DNA from: Pseudoflavonifractor capillosus
Lineage (GTDB): Bacteria > Bacillota > Clostridia > Oscillospirales > Oscillospiraceae
Assembly (NCBI RefSeq): GCF_016902575.1
Contig: NZ_JACSNZ010000002.1
Location: 1-64,000, forward strand
Length of the DNA stretch: 64,000 nt
Direction of reading: 5' to 3'
Part shown: piece after piece, positions 23,146-30,573 of the stretch
Numbering within the stretch: position 1 is the stretch's first letter
Layout: every line of letters begins with the position of its first letter
Translations under genes and position numbers: made by a program
Notes under the pieces: model-generated
What the model was told of the DNA's origin: nothing
Database searches by the model: none
Seen by the model: the letters and a program-made list of their open reading frames with translations, nothing else

Positions 23146-23850
23146 ATGGAATACAAGCAGCTGGAACTGAATCGAGCACTATTGGAAGCGGTAAAAGAAA
23201 CTGATGTGGAACGGGCAGAGGTACTGCTGCAACAAGGGGCAGACCCACTGGGTATTTTTGACGAGAAAGAATATGACAATTTTGTGCTGCATGAAATGTT
23301 CATCGATGTGGCATGGGAGGAAGAACTCAATGAGAAAAGGCAAGAGTTGCTGCGCCTGTTCTTAGCCTATGGAATGGATGTATCAACCACAAATACAGCA
23401 CCGGAGATTGATGACTATCTGAATCCGGTATGGTTGATGGCCCATATGAACAACGAGGGCGGTATACGGATGCTCAAACTTCTGTTGGATCATGGACTGG
23501 ATGTCGTCTCTGCAGAAATTCTATTCAACCACATCTTCCTGGACATGGGACTATGTGTCGGGTGTGAAATCTATGATGAATCGTGGTTGGAGGAATGGAG
23601 ATATCCTATGAAGATGATGATGCTCGTAGCGTCTTATCCGCACATATTGGAGGCCAGCGACTACATAAGAAAGTGCGTGGAGGTAGAACGCAACGATGTG
23701 TCTTGGTTGTCCAGTTTTCGGGACTGGAACCGATTTGTCTATGAGATTGACTTATCTACCTGTGACAGGCTCCCTCACGGTCTGCGCAACGCCACATTAC
23801 ATATCCGCGACACAAAAACAGGAGATATTGTGTGGAGTATGTACATCTGA
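23146..23850 (+). CDS. Ankyrin-repeat-like protein
   Basis: 234 residues; GAAAGGAGG precedes the ATG. The segments LNRALLEAVKETDVERAEVLLQQGADPL and GGIRMLKLLLDHGLDVVS fit the ankyrin pattern, with degenerate units between. The C-terminal half (MMMLVASYPHILEASDYIRK, LHIRDTKTGDIVWSMYI) is not repeated and not recognised. Base composition is visibly more A/T-rich than the neighbours, suggesting separate acquisition. It ends 18 bases before the recombinase and probably is co-transcribed with it. Ankyrin-like proteins of this size occur as immunity or interaction proteins; no partner can be named. Confidence 0.65.
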   Translation: MEYKQLELNRALLEAVKETDVERAEVLLQQGADPLGIFDEKEYDNFVLHEMFIDVAWEEELNEKRQELLRLFLAYGMDVSTTNTAPEIDDYLNPVWLMAHMNNEGGIRMLKLLLDHGLDVVSAEILFNHIFLDMGLCVGCEIYDESWLEEWRYPMKMMMLVASYPHILEASDYIRKCVEVERNDVSWLSSFRDWNRFVYEIDLSTCDRLPHGLRNATLHIRDTKTGDIVWSMYI

Positions 23851-23868
23851 TGAAAGGAGGATTGCGGT

Positions 23869-26010
23869 GTGATCGAAACCTATGACATCGCCGGTTATTG
23901 CCGTATCTCGGTGGACGAGGAACTGGACCGGGACAACGTGTCCATCGAAAACCAAAAGGCCATCATCCAGGACTTTGTAAAGCAGAAATTTCCGGGTAGC
24001 ACCCTCACCTTCTACGAGGACCGGGACCGCTCCGGCTACACCTTCGAGCAGCGGGAGGGCTACCAGGCCATGCGAAAGGGACTGGTGAGCCACAAATACG
24101 ACATCCTGGTGGTCAAGGACTTCTCACGTTTCTCCCGCCGCAACAGTCGGGGACTGGTGGAGCTGGAGGACTTGCGGGATGCCGGGGCACGAATCATCTC
24201 CATCGGGGACGGCATCGACTTCCCCAACGACGATGACTGGCTGAAAATCCAGTTCCAATTCCTTATCAACGAAATGCCCGTCACCGACACCAGCAAAAAG
24301 GTGAAGAACGTTATCAAGCGTCGGCAGGCGGACGGGAAATGGATCTGTGCCGCTCCTTATGGCTACATTGTCAACAAACAGCAGGCCTTTGAGGTGGTTC
24401 CCACCGAGGCAGACGTGGTGCGTACCATCTTCCGTCTCTACAACGAGGAGGGGTGGGGGTATAAGAAGATCGCCAACTACCTCACCGACCAGGGCATCCC
24501 CACCCCTCGCATGGCGGAGCAGGCCCGGAAGGAGGCGGCCGGGGAGGAGTATCGCCGGACGGTGAAGCGTGACTGGGCGCTGGTGACGGTGCAGGGCATT
24601 CTGGACAACGACTTCTACATTGGTACTCTGCGCCAGGGAAAGTATACCCGCAAGAAAATCAACGGCAAGGACGTGCGCCAGGACGAGGGCGAGCATATTG
24701 TCATCGAGAACCACCATCAGGCCATCATCGACTACCGCACCTTTGCCACCACCCGGGCTTTGCGGGAAATGCGTACCACCTCCAACTACCGGGGGGTGAA
24801 AAAGTACGACAATGTGTACTCCGGGTTCCTGGTGTGCGGGGACTGCGGCAGCCCCATGTTTGCCATGAGCCGGAAGGATTTGAAAAACGCCTACACCTGT
24901 GGCACCTACCACCGCCGGGGGCGGTCGGGATGTACCTCCCACCACATCCGGGTGGACAAGCTGGATGAGCTTCTGAAAAGTTATGTCCGGCAGGTGATGG
25001 ATCACTCCTCTGAGATGCTCCAGCGACTCAATGAGGACTTGGCCCGGGAGCAGGAGGATGTAGCGGAGACGGAGCAGAGCGCCGACCACCTGGCCGAGGT
25101 GCTGGTGGATCTCCAGGAAGAACTGAAGGTCACAAAACGCCAGCGCATCCGGGACCTGATGAAGCACCCGGAGCAGGAAGAGTTGCTGGAGCAGACCTAC
25201 GACGAGCTGGAGGCAGACCTGCAAAAGCGAATTGAGGGCATCAGCCATCAGATTGAAATGATGTCTGACAAGCGCAACACCATCATCCAGGTCAACCGAG
25301 CCGCCCGCACCGCCATGGAGGTCTTTGAGGACATTCTCAACAAGGACACCTTGGAGCGCAACGACCTGGAGCTGATCATCCGGCAGATCAAGGTCTATGA
25401 GGACCACTTGGAGATCCAGCTGCAATCGGACGTGGACGCCATACTCCGCTCAGGAACCCTGGAGGGCGCCGTAAATTTTAATGAGGGCATGGGGCATATC
25501 TCATCGGTCACCATCGTTCAGGAGTCTAACAAGCACCTGGACAAGGCGTTCCATGCCAATGTTGTCAGTGACGGTGACCCTCTAGAGATCTATACCGACC
25601 GAGAAGGCGGCGTGATCTTCCGCAAGTATTCTCAGATGGAGGATATGAGTGAGCTGGCCGGGAATTTGTGTGAAATTATGTATCGAGTGCTCAGCGTTCC
25701 TGTGGTGGTCACTGACCGGGACTGCTGTATTGCCGCCGGGGGCGTGCCCCGGAAGGAAGTGCTGGAGCGCACTGTGTCCGCCCAGCTGGAGGACGCCATG
25801 GAACAGCGCAAAAGTGTGCGGGGCGACAGTGAGTTTGCAGTGCTGGAGGGGGATGGACGATATCTGGTGGAGAGCGTCCATCCCATCGTCAGCCACGGAG
25901 ACGTTTTAGGAAGTGTGCTGTTGCTCCATGGAGACGTACCGGTGGGCGAGACAGAGGAGAAAATGGCTCAGATGGCAGCCACATTTTTGGGCCGACACAT
26001 GGAGAGTTAA
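23869..26010 (+). CDS. Large serine recombinase, fused in frame to SpoVT C-terminal part
   Basis: 713 residues; GTG start with AAAGGAGG 8 bases upstream. The resolvase domain has the likely nucleophile Ser14 in YCRISVDEE and catalytic Arg residues around VKDFSRFSRR. The recombinase domain (about 165-330) includes YGYIVNKQQAFEVVPTEADV and IPTPRMAEQ. A zinc ribbon follows (LVCGDCGSPMFAMS ... CGTYHRRGRSGC), then a long coiled coil (about 385-480) that in this class controls synapsis. Residues 1-568 are element-encoded. From Gly569 the frame is host spoVT. In the circle the gene would instead end after 31 different codons (native length about 599). It should catalyse attP x attB integration and, with a directionality factor, excision. 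Confidence 0.93.
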   Translation: MIETYDIAGYCRISVDEELDRDNVSIENQKAIIQDFVKQKFPGSTLTFYEDRDRSGYTFEQREGYQAMRKGLVSHKYDILVVKDFSRFSRRNSRGLVELEDLRDAGARIISIGDGIDFPNDDDWLKIQFQFLINEMPVTDTSKKVKNVIKRRQADGKWICAAPYGYIVNKQQAFEVVPTEADVVRTIFRLYNEEGWGYKKIANYLTDQGIPTPRMAEQARKEAAGEEYRRTVKRDWALVTVQGILDNDFYIGTLRQGKYTRKKINGKDVRQDEGEHIVIENHHQAIIDYRTFATTRALREMRTTSNYRGVKKYDNVYSGFLVCGDCGSPMFAMSRKDLKNAYTCGTYHRRGRSGCTSHHIRVDKLDELLKSYVRQVMDHSSEMLQRLNEDLAREQEDVAETEQSADHLAEVLVDLQEELKVTKRQRIRDLMKHPEQEELLEQTYDELEADLQKRIEGISHQIEMMSDKRNTIIQVNRAARTAMEVFEDILNKDTLERNDLELIIRQIKVYEDHLEIQLQSDVDAILRSGTLEGAVNFNEGMGHISSVTIVQESNKHLDKAFHANVVSDGDPLEIYTDREGGVIFRKYSQMEDMSELAGNLCEIMYRVLSVPVVVTDRDCCIAAGGVPRKEVLERTVSAQLEDAMEQRKSVRGDSEFAVLEGDGRYLVESVHPIVSHGDVLGSVLLLHGDVPVGETEEKMAQMAATFLGRHMES
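25556..25580 (+). other. attR of the spoVT element
   Basis: Element-side arm CCAATGTTGTCAGTGACG (25556-25573) followed by the core GGTGACCC (25573-25580), then spoVT codon 34 (CTAGAGATC). The arm is the inverted counterpart of 3492-3508. The site lies inside the recombinase reading frame at codons 563-571. Confidence 0.85.
25573..26010 (+). pseudogene. spoVT: 3' fragment of split spoVT
   Basis: 145 codons from GDPLEIYTDREGGVIFRKYS to FLGRHMES. This is the second half of the AbrB-type domain plus the entire C-terminal GAF-like domain (LSVPVVVTDRDCCIAAGGV, VEQRK-like EQRKSVRGDSEF, HPIVSHGDVLGSVLLL). Joined to 3395-3484 it gives a 175-residue SpoVT, against 178 in Bacillus subtilis. It is now translated only as the tail of the recombinase. 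No internal disruption is visible, so the host gene has been kept in repairable form. Confidence 0.92.
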
Positions 26011-26013
26011 AAG

Positions 26014-26050
26014 AAAGGGATGCACGAGGCGGCGCTTCGTGCATCCCTTT
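26014..26050. terminator. Bidirectional terminator after spoVT
   Basis: AAAGGGATGCACGA...TCGTGCATCCCTTT followed by TCTTATT on the + strand and CTTTTAAC on the - strand. It serves spoVT (or the recombinase fusion) and the convergent spoIIQ-like gene. Confidence 0.85.
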
Positions 26051-26052
26051 TC

Positions 26053-26760
26053 TTATTGCCCCAGGTATTCCTCGGGGTTGATGGCATCGTTGCCCTGGTA
26101 CATGGCAAAATGCAGATGGGGTTCTTTGCCGCTCTCCGAAACAGCGGTATTTCCCACCTCGCCCACCACGGTGTCCGACACCACGGTGTCTCCCACAGAA
26201 ACAGGGGGATTTTCCGCCAGATTGGCGTAGACGCTGTACAGCTCGTTGCCGTGGTCCACCACCACAGTGACGCCCATCACATCGTCATCATATACCTGGC
26301 TGACTGTGCCCTTGGCGGTAGCCTGTACCCGGGTACCCAGGGAAGAGGCGATGTCAATACCGTCGTGGGTGCGCCAGTCTCCCATTGCATCGTTATAGGA
26401 CAGTGCCTCCACAGAGAAGGAGGAGATCACGGTGCCGCTCACCGGCCAGGAGTACTGGGCTGCGGTCTCCTGGGTGGATGCGGTGGGTGTGGGTGTGGGT
26501 ACTGCGGTGGGTGTGGGAGACGGGGTAGGAGCAGGTGTTGCGGTGGGGCGTGGGGTAGGATTCACCTTCGGGGTGACGGTGATGGATGCTGTGCTTGAGG
26601 CGGCTTGATCGGCCAGCTTCGGCATGGTTCCGCGCACACCCTGAATGAGGAAGTAGGCGGACAGGCCGATGGCCATGACACACACCAGCACAGCAAGATA
26701 GAATCCCTTTCCCGTGACAAATTCCACAGCTCGCTGCCACAAATTCGGTTTCTGGTTCAT
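26053..26760 (-). CDS. LytM/M23-domain membrane protein, SpoIIQ-like
   Basis: 235 residues; GGAGGTG precedes the ATG. A short cytoplasmic N-terminus, one membrane helix (about 19-42), a Thr/Pro-rich spacer (TPRPTATPAPTPSPTPTAVP) and a C-terminal M23 domain from about 110. The zinc ligands are present: THDGIDIAS and PHLHFAMY. A single-helix M23 protein with this architecture beside spoVT fits SpoIIQ, the forespore half of the engulfment/feeding-channel complex; clostridial SpoIIQ keeps the catalytic His residues, unlike B. subtilis. Another sporulation M23 peptidase is possible. Convergent with spoVT. Confidence 0.75.
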   Translation of the reverse strand: MNQKPNLWQRAVEFVTGKGFYLAVLVCVMAIGLSAYFLIQGVRGTMPKLADQAASSTASITVTPKVNPTPRPTATPAPTPSPTPTAVPTPTPTASTQETAAQYSWPVSGTVISSFSVEALSYNDAMGDWRTHDGIDIASSLGTRVQATAKGTVSQVYDDDVMGVTVVVDHGNELYSVYANLAENPPVSVGDTVVSDTVVGEVGNTAVSESGKEPHLHFAMYQGNDAINPEEYLGQ

Positions 26761-26777
26761 AATAACACCTCCACGGC

Positions 26778-26807
26778 TATTTTGGACAGGAGGTGAAATC
26801 GATATAC
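26778..26807 (-). promoter_or_regulatory. Possible forespore-type promoter of the spoIIQ-like gene
   Basis: On the - strand GTATA (26807-26803), 18 bases, CAAAATA (26784-26778). It roughly fits sigma-F/sigma-G recognition. Weak, and overlaps the short gap before the terminator at 26824. Confidence 0.3.
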
Positions 26808-26823
26808 CGACTAATGGGAAAAA

Positions 26824-26859
26824 TATGGTGGAGATTCCCGTTGGGGAATCTCCACCATA
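26824..26859 (-). terminator. Terminator of pyruvate carboxylase gene
   Basis: TATGGTGGAGATTCCC pairs with GGGAATCTCCACCATA around a 4-base loop; on the - strand it is followed by TTTTTCCC. Confidence 0.85.
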
Positions 26860-26867
26860 AAAAAGGG

Positions 26868-29800
26868 TTATTTCACTTTGATGGTCATCAGCAGTTCGCC
26901 AGCCTTGACGCCGGTACCGTCGGTGATAAACACCTGATCTACCACACCGGCCATCCGGGCTACCACGGAGGTCTCCATCTTCATGGCCTCGATGACAGCC
27001 ACCACCTGGTTTTCCTCCACAGTGTCGCCAGGCTTCACAGACACTTTGGACACCATGCCGGGGATGGAGGAGCCAACCTGGCTCTTATCCTCGGGATCGG
27101 CCATGACGACCACCTTGCCCTTGACCTCGGCCCGCTTATCCGGCACAGCCACCTCTCGGCGGGCGCCGTTGAGCTCGAAGTTCACGGTGCGGGTGCCGTC
27201 ATCGTTCTGGTCGCCCAGACCCAGATACTTGATGACCAGGGTCTTGCCGTCTTCGATGTTGATCTTGTTGGTCTCACCGATGGCCATGCCGTTGAAGAAC
27301 ACATGGCTGCTCATCCGGGTGATGTAGCCGTATTCCTGGCGGTGGCGACGGTAGTCCTCATACACTTTGGGGAAGAGGCAGTAGGAGAGGATTCCTCGGG
27401 TGGTGATATGCTCGGGCTCCATAAAGTGGGTCATCTCCTGACGCACAGCCTCGAAATCCACGGGGGGCAGCAGCTGACCGGGGCGGCAGGTGATGGGCTT
27501 CTCGCCCTTGAGAACCACTTCTTGCAGGCCCTCGGGCTGGAATCCCCAGGCGGGCTGGCCCATCATACCCTTGAAGTAGCTCACCACCGAGTCGGGGAAG
27601 GACAGGCTCTTGCCTCGCTCCACGATGTTCTCCGGGGTGAGGTCGTTTTGCACCATGAAGATGGCCAGGTCTCCTACCATCTTGGAGGAGGGGGTCACCT
27701 TCACCAAGTCGCCCAGCATGTCGTTGACGGTCTTGTACATCTCCTTGACCTCGTCGAAACGGGAACCAAGACCCAAGGACACCACCTGCGGGTACAGGTT
27801 GGTGTACTGGCCGCCGGGGATCTCGTAGCGGTAGATGTCGGTGGTGGGGCTCTTGAGACCCTCGTCGAAGTTGGCGTAGCGCAGACGTACATCGGCCCAG
27901 TAGTTGTCCAGCCGCTGGATTTCCCGCAGATCCAGACCGGTGTCCCGCTCCTGTCCCTCCAGTGCCGCCACCACGGCGGAGAGGGAGGGCTGGCTGGTGA
28001 GGCTGGACAGGGAGGCGGTGGCACAGTCCACAATGTCTACCCCGGCCTCGGCGGCCATGAGATAGGTGGCAACCTGGTTTCCGGTGGTGTCGTGGGTGTG
28101 CAGGTGGATGGGCAGTCCCACCTCCTGCTTGAGGGTGGTAATCAGCTTCTTGGCGGCGTAGGGCTTGAGCAGGCCGGACATATCTTTGATGCACAGGGTG
28201 TGAGCACCCCGGCGCTCCAGCTCCTTGGCCATATCCACATAATATTTCAAGGTGTACTTGTCCCGCTTAGGGTCGAGGATGTCACCGGTGTAGCACATGG
28301 TGGCCTCCAGAACCTTGTTCTGGCGCAGCACCTCTTCCATGGCCACCTCCATGCCGGGGATCCAGTTCAGGGAGTCGAACACCCGGAAGATGTCGATGCC
28401 CTCACGGGCGGCCTCCCGTACAAACTCTCGCACCAGGTTGTCGGGGAAGTTGGCATATCCCACCATGTTGGAGCCTCGCAGCAGCATCTGGAAGGGAATG
28501 TTGGGAATCTTCTCCCGCAGCTGCTCCAGACGGTCCCAGGGGGACTCATGGAGGAAGCGGTAGGCAGTGTCAAAGGTGGCCCCACCCCACATCTCCAGGG
28601 AGAAGCAGTCGTTCAGGATCTCCGCAGTGCCGTCCGCTCCGTGGAGCATATCACGGGTACGCATCCGGGTGGAGAGAAGGGACTGGTGGGCATCCCGCAT
28701 GGTGGTGTCGGTGATGAGCAGCTTCTTCTGGCTGAGCACCCACTCCTTCACAGCCTCGGGGCCCTTCTCATCCAGCAGCTGTTTGAGGCCATGGAGAGGC
28801 TTTCCAGTGGGGGTGGGGAAGCGGGGCTTGTGGTACTGCTTGCGCTCAGTGTCCGGGTTGTCCACCTGAATCTGGGCGATGTACTTCAAAACCTTGGTGG
28901 CACGATCCCGGCTGCTCTCAATGTCAAAGAGTTCGGGGGTGTCGTCAATGAACTTGGTGTGGCAGGCTCCGGCCAGGAAGGCAGGGTGGCTGAGGATGTT
29001 GGTGACAAAGGGAATGTTGGTCTTTACCCCTCGCACATGCTCCTCGTTCACAGCACGGGTGGCCCGACGGCAGGCCCCGGCAAAGGTGTTGTCCCAGGTG
29101 GTGACCTTTACCAGCAGGGAGTCGTAGTAGGGGGAGATGACTGCCCCGGCGGCGGCATTACCGCCGTCCAGACGCACGCCAAAACCGCCGCTGGAACGGT
29201 AGGCGGAGATTTTGCCCGTGTCAGGGGCGAAGTTGTTGGAGGGGTCCTCGGTGGTGACCCGGCACTGGATGGAGTAGCCGTAGATGCGCAAATCCTCCTG
29301 ACGAGCCAGCCCAATGGCGGGGTGGGACAGGGGATGCCCCTCGGCAATGAGGATTTGGGCACGCACCAGGTCCACCCCGGTGACCATCTCGGTGACGGTG
29401 TGCTCCACCTGAATCCGGGGATTCATCTCAATGAAATAGTGCTGACCCGTCTTGCCGTCCACCAAAAACTCCACGGTTCCGGCATTGACGTAGCCCACGT
29501 GCTTGGCGATTTTTACAGCGTCCGCTCGCAGAGCTTCCACAGTGGCCTTAGGCACCGACCAGGCGGGGGCGTACTCTACTACCTTCTGATAGCGGCGCTG
29601 GAGGGAGCAGTCACGCTCACCCAGGTGCATGACATTTCCGTGCTCGTCGGCCAGGATCTGCACTTCGATGTGCTTAGGCTCCACCAGGAACTTCTCGATG
29701 AAGATATCCTCGTTGCCAAAGGCCTTGCGGGCCTCGTTTTTCACCAGCTCAAACTCCCGGCGCACGTCCTCTACGCTGTCACAGCGGCGCATACCACGGC

Positions 29801-30305
29801 CACCGCCGCCTGCAGCGGCCTTGAGGATAATGGGGAAGCCATAGCTCACTGCCTTTTCCACCGCCTCATCGGCGTCCTTCAAGGGCTGGGTGGAGCCGGG
29901 GATGATGGGCACGTTACAGGCAATAGCGGTGGCTTTGGCCGCCAGCTTGTCTCCCATCTGGGCCAGTACCTGGGAGGGAGGGCCGATGAACTTGATGCCG
30001 CTCTGCTCACAGGCCCGGGCAAAGTCGGCGTTCTCGGACAAAAAGCCGTAACCGGGGTGGATGGCAGTGACACCCCGGCGCTTAGCCAGGTCAATGATGG
30101 CGGGAATGTCCAGATAGGCTCCCAGGGGAGACTGGTTCTCTCCAATGAGGTAGGCCTCATCTGCCTTGATGCGGAACATGGAATTGGTGTCCTCGTTGGA
30201 GTACATGGCCATTGTATGAAGTCCTAAATCGTGGCAGGCACGGAAGATACGAATGGCGATCTCGCCCCGGTTGGCGGCGAGCACCTTGGAGAATTGTTGA
30301 GCCAC
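26868..30305 (-). CDS. pyc: Pyruvate carboxylase
   Basis: 1145 residues, full family length. The GTG at 30305 (VAQQFSKVLAANRGEIAIRI) is chosen because AAAGGAGGT lies just upstream. Biotin carboxylase domain at about 1-455, with the ATP-grasp loop KAAAGGGGRGMR and EMNPRIQVEH. The carboxyltransferase TIM barrel follows at about 530-800, starting near LLITDTTMRDAHQSL, with metal-binding LHTHDTTGNQ. The biotin attachment domain is at the C-terminus with EAMKMET. It makes oxaloacetate from pyruvate, ATP and bicarbonate, feeding amino-acid synthesis and fermentation. Monocistronic, with its own promoter and terminator. Confidence 0.97.
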   Translation of the reverse strand: MAQQFSKVLAANRGEIAIRIFRACHDLGLHTMAMYSNEDTNSMFRIKADEAYLIGENQSPLGAYLDIPAIIDLAKRRGVTAIHPGYGFLSENADFARACEQSGIKFIGPPSQVLAQMGDKLAAKATAIACNVPIIPGSTQPLKDADEAVEKAVSYGFPIILKAAAGGGGRGMRRCDSVEDVRREFELVKNEARKAFGNEDIFIEKFLVEPKHIEVQILADEHGNVMHLGERDCSLQRRYQKVVEYAPAWSVPKATVEALRADAVKIAKHVGYVNAGTVEFLVDGKTGQHYFIEMNPRIQVEHTVTEMVTGVDLVRAQILIAEGHPLSHPAIGLARQEDLRIYGYSIQCRVTTEDPSNNFAPDTGKISAYRSSGGFGVRLDGGNAAAGAVISPYYDSLLVKVTTWDNTFAGACRRATRAVNEEHVRGVKTNIPFVTNILSHPAFLAGACHTKFIDDTPELFDIESSRDRATKVLKYIAQIQVDNPDTERKQYHKPRFPTPTGKPLHGLKQLLDEKGPEAVKEWVLSQKKLLITDTTMRDAHQSLLSTRMRTRDMLHGADGTAEILNDCFSLEMWGGATFDTAYRFLHESPWDRLEQLREKIPNIPFQMLLRGSNMVGYANFPDNLVREFVREAAREGIDIFRVFDSLNWIPGMEVAMEEVLRQNKVLEATMCYTGDILDPKRDKYTLKYYVDMAKELERRGAHTLCIKDMSGLLKPYAAKKLITTLKQEVGLPIHLHTHDTTGNQVATYLMAAEAGVDIVDCATASLSSLTSQPSLSAVVAALEGQERDTGLDLREIQRLDNYWADVRLRYANFDEGLKSPTTDIYRYEIPGGQYTNLYPQVVSLGLGSRFDEVKEMYKTVNDMLGDLVKVTPSSKMVGDLAIFMVQNDLTPENIVERGKSLSFPDSVVSYFKGMMGQPAWGFQPEGLQEVVLKGEKPITCRPGQLLPPVDFEAVRQEMTHFMEPEHITTRGILSYCLFPKVYEDYRRHRQEYGYITRMSSHVFFNGMAIGETNKINIEDGKTLVIKYLGLGDQNDDGTRTVNFELNGARREVAVPDKRAEVKGKVVVMADPEDKSQVGSSIPGMVSKVSVKPGDTVEENQVVAVIEAMKMETSVVARMAGVVDQVFITDGTGVKAGELLMTIKVK

Positions 30306-30348
30306 AGTCTGACCTCCTTTATATGGTTGAGAGTGGTTGATAAGGTAC

Positions 30349-30377
30349 ATTATAGTGCTAGATTCCCCCTTTTGCAA
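30349..30377 (-). promoter_or_regulatory. Sigma-A promoter of pyc
   Basis: On the - strand TTGCAA (30377-30372), 17 bases, TATAAT (30354-30349), 43 bases before the GTG start. The remainder of the 30306-30573 gap shows no gene. Confidence 0.75.
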
Positions 30378-30573
30378 CGGAGAAACCCTGTTAAAAAACA
30401 AACTTAGTAAATCTGACATGAAAACCGGACTTCAGCGGTTGAAGTTGTGGCAAACAGACAAAAGTCCATCTGTGGGAGACAGATGTGCGGGAGATTGGGG
30501 TGGTCAGGGGGGCGGGATTGTGGTACAATAGAGCCTCTGAACGTGAAAATTCCAGAACATGGAGGTGAGAAGG

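Larger units (their letters stand above)
3485..25580 (+). mobile_element. Integrative element inserted in spoVT (about 22.1 kb)
   Basis: The boundaries are the two copies of GGTGACCC at 3485-3492 and 25573-25580, 22,088 bases apart. To the left is codon 30 of spoVT, to the right codon 34 onward. Precise recombination between the cores recreates an uninterrupted 175-codon SpoVT frame. The element carries its own large serine recombinase at the right end. Next to it are several genes of a degenerate clostridial mobile-element backbone, followed leftward by cargo that includes a candidate TIR/HD-RyR/TrkA-RyR defence cassette and a giant surface protein. I see no relaxase, type IV secretion, replication or phage structural genes, so it is not self-conjugative on this evidence. 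Known analogues by layout are skin in sigK and SP-beta in spsM. Confidence 0.92.

Noticed and set aside
3485-25580. Reading the element as a prophage or a conjugative element
   Set aside because: No capsid, tail, terminase, relaxase, coupling-protein or type IV secretion gene is visible; only recombinase, regulatory remnants and cargo.
26793-30227. An 1144-codon open frame on the + strand opposite pyruvate carboxylase
   Set aside because: Pure antisense of a certain gene, with no ribosome binding site and no recognisable domain.
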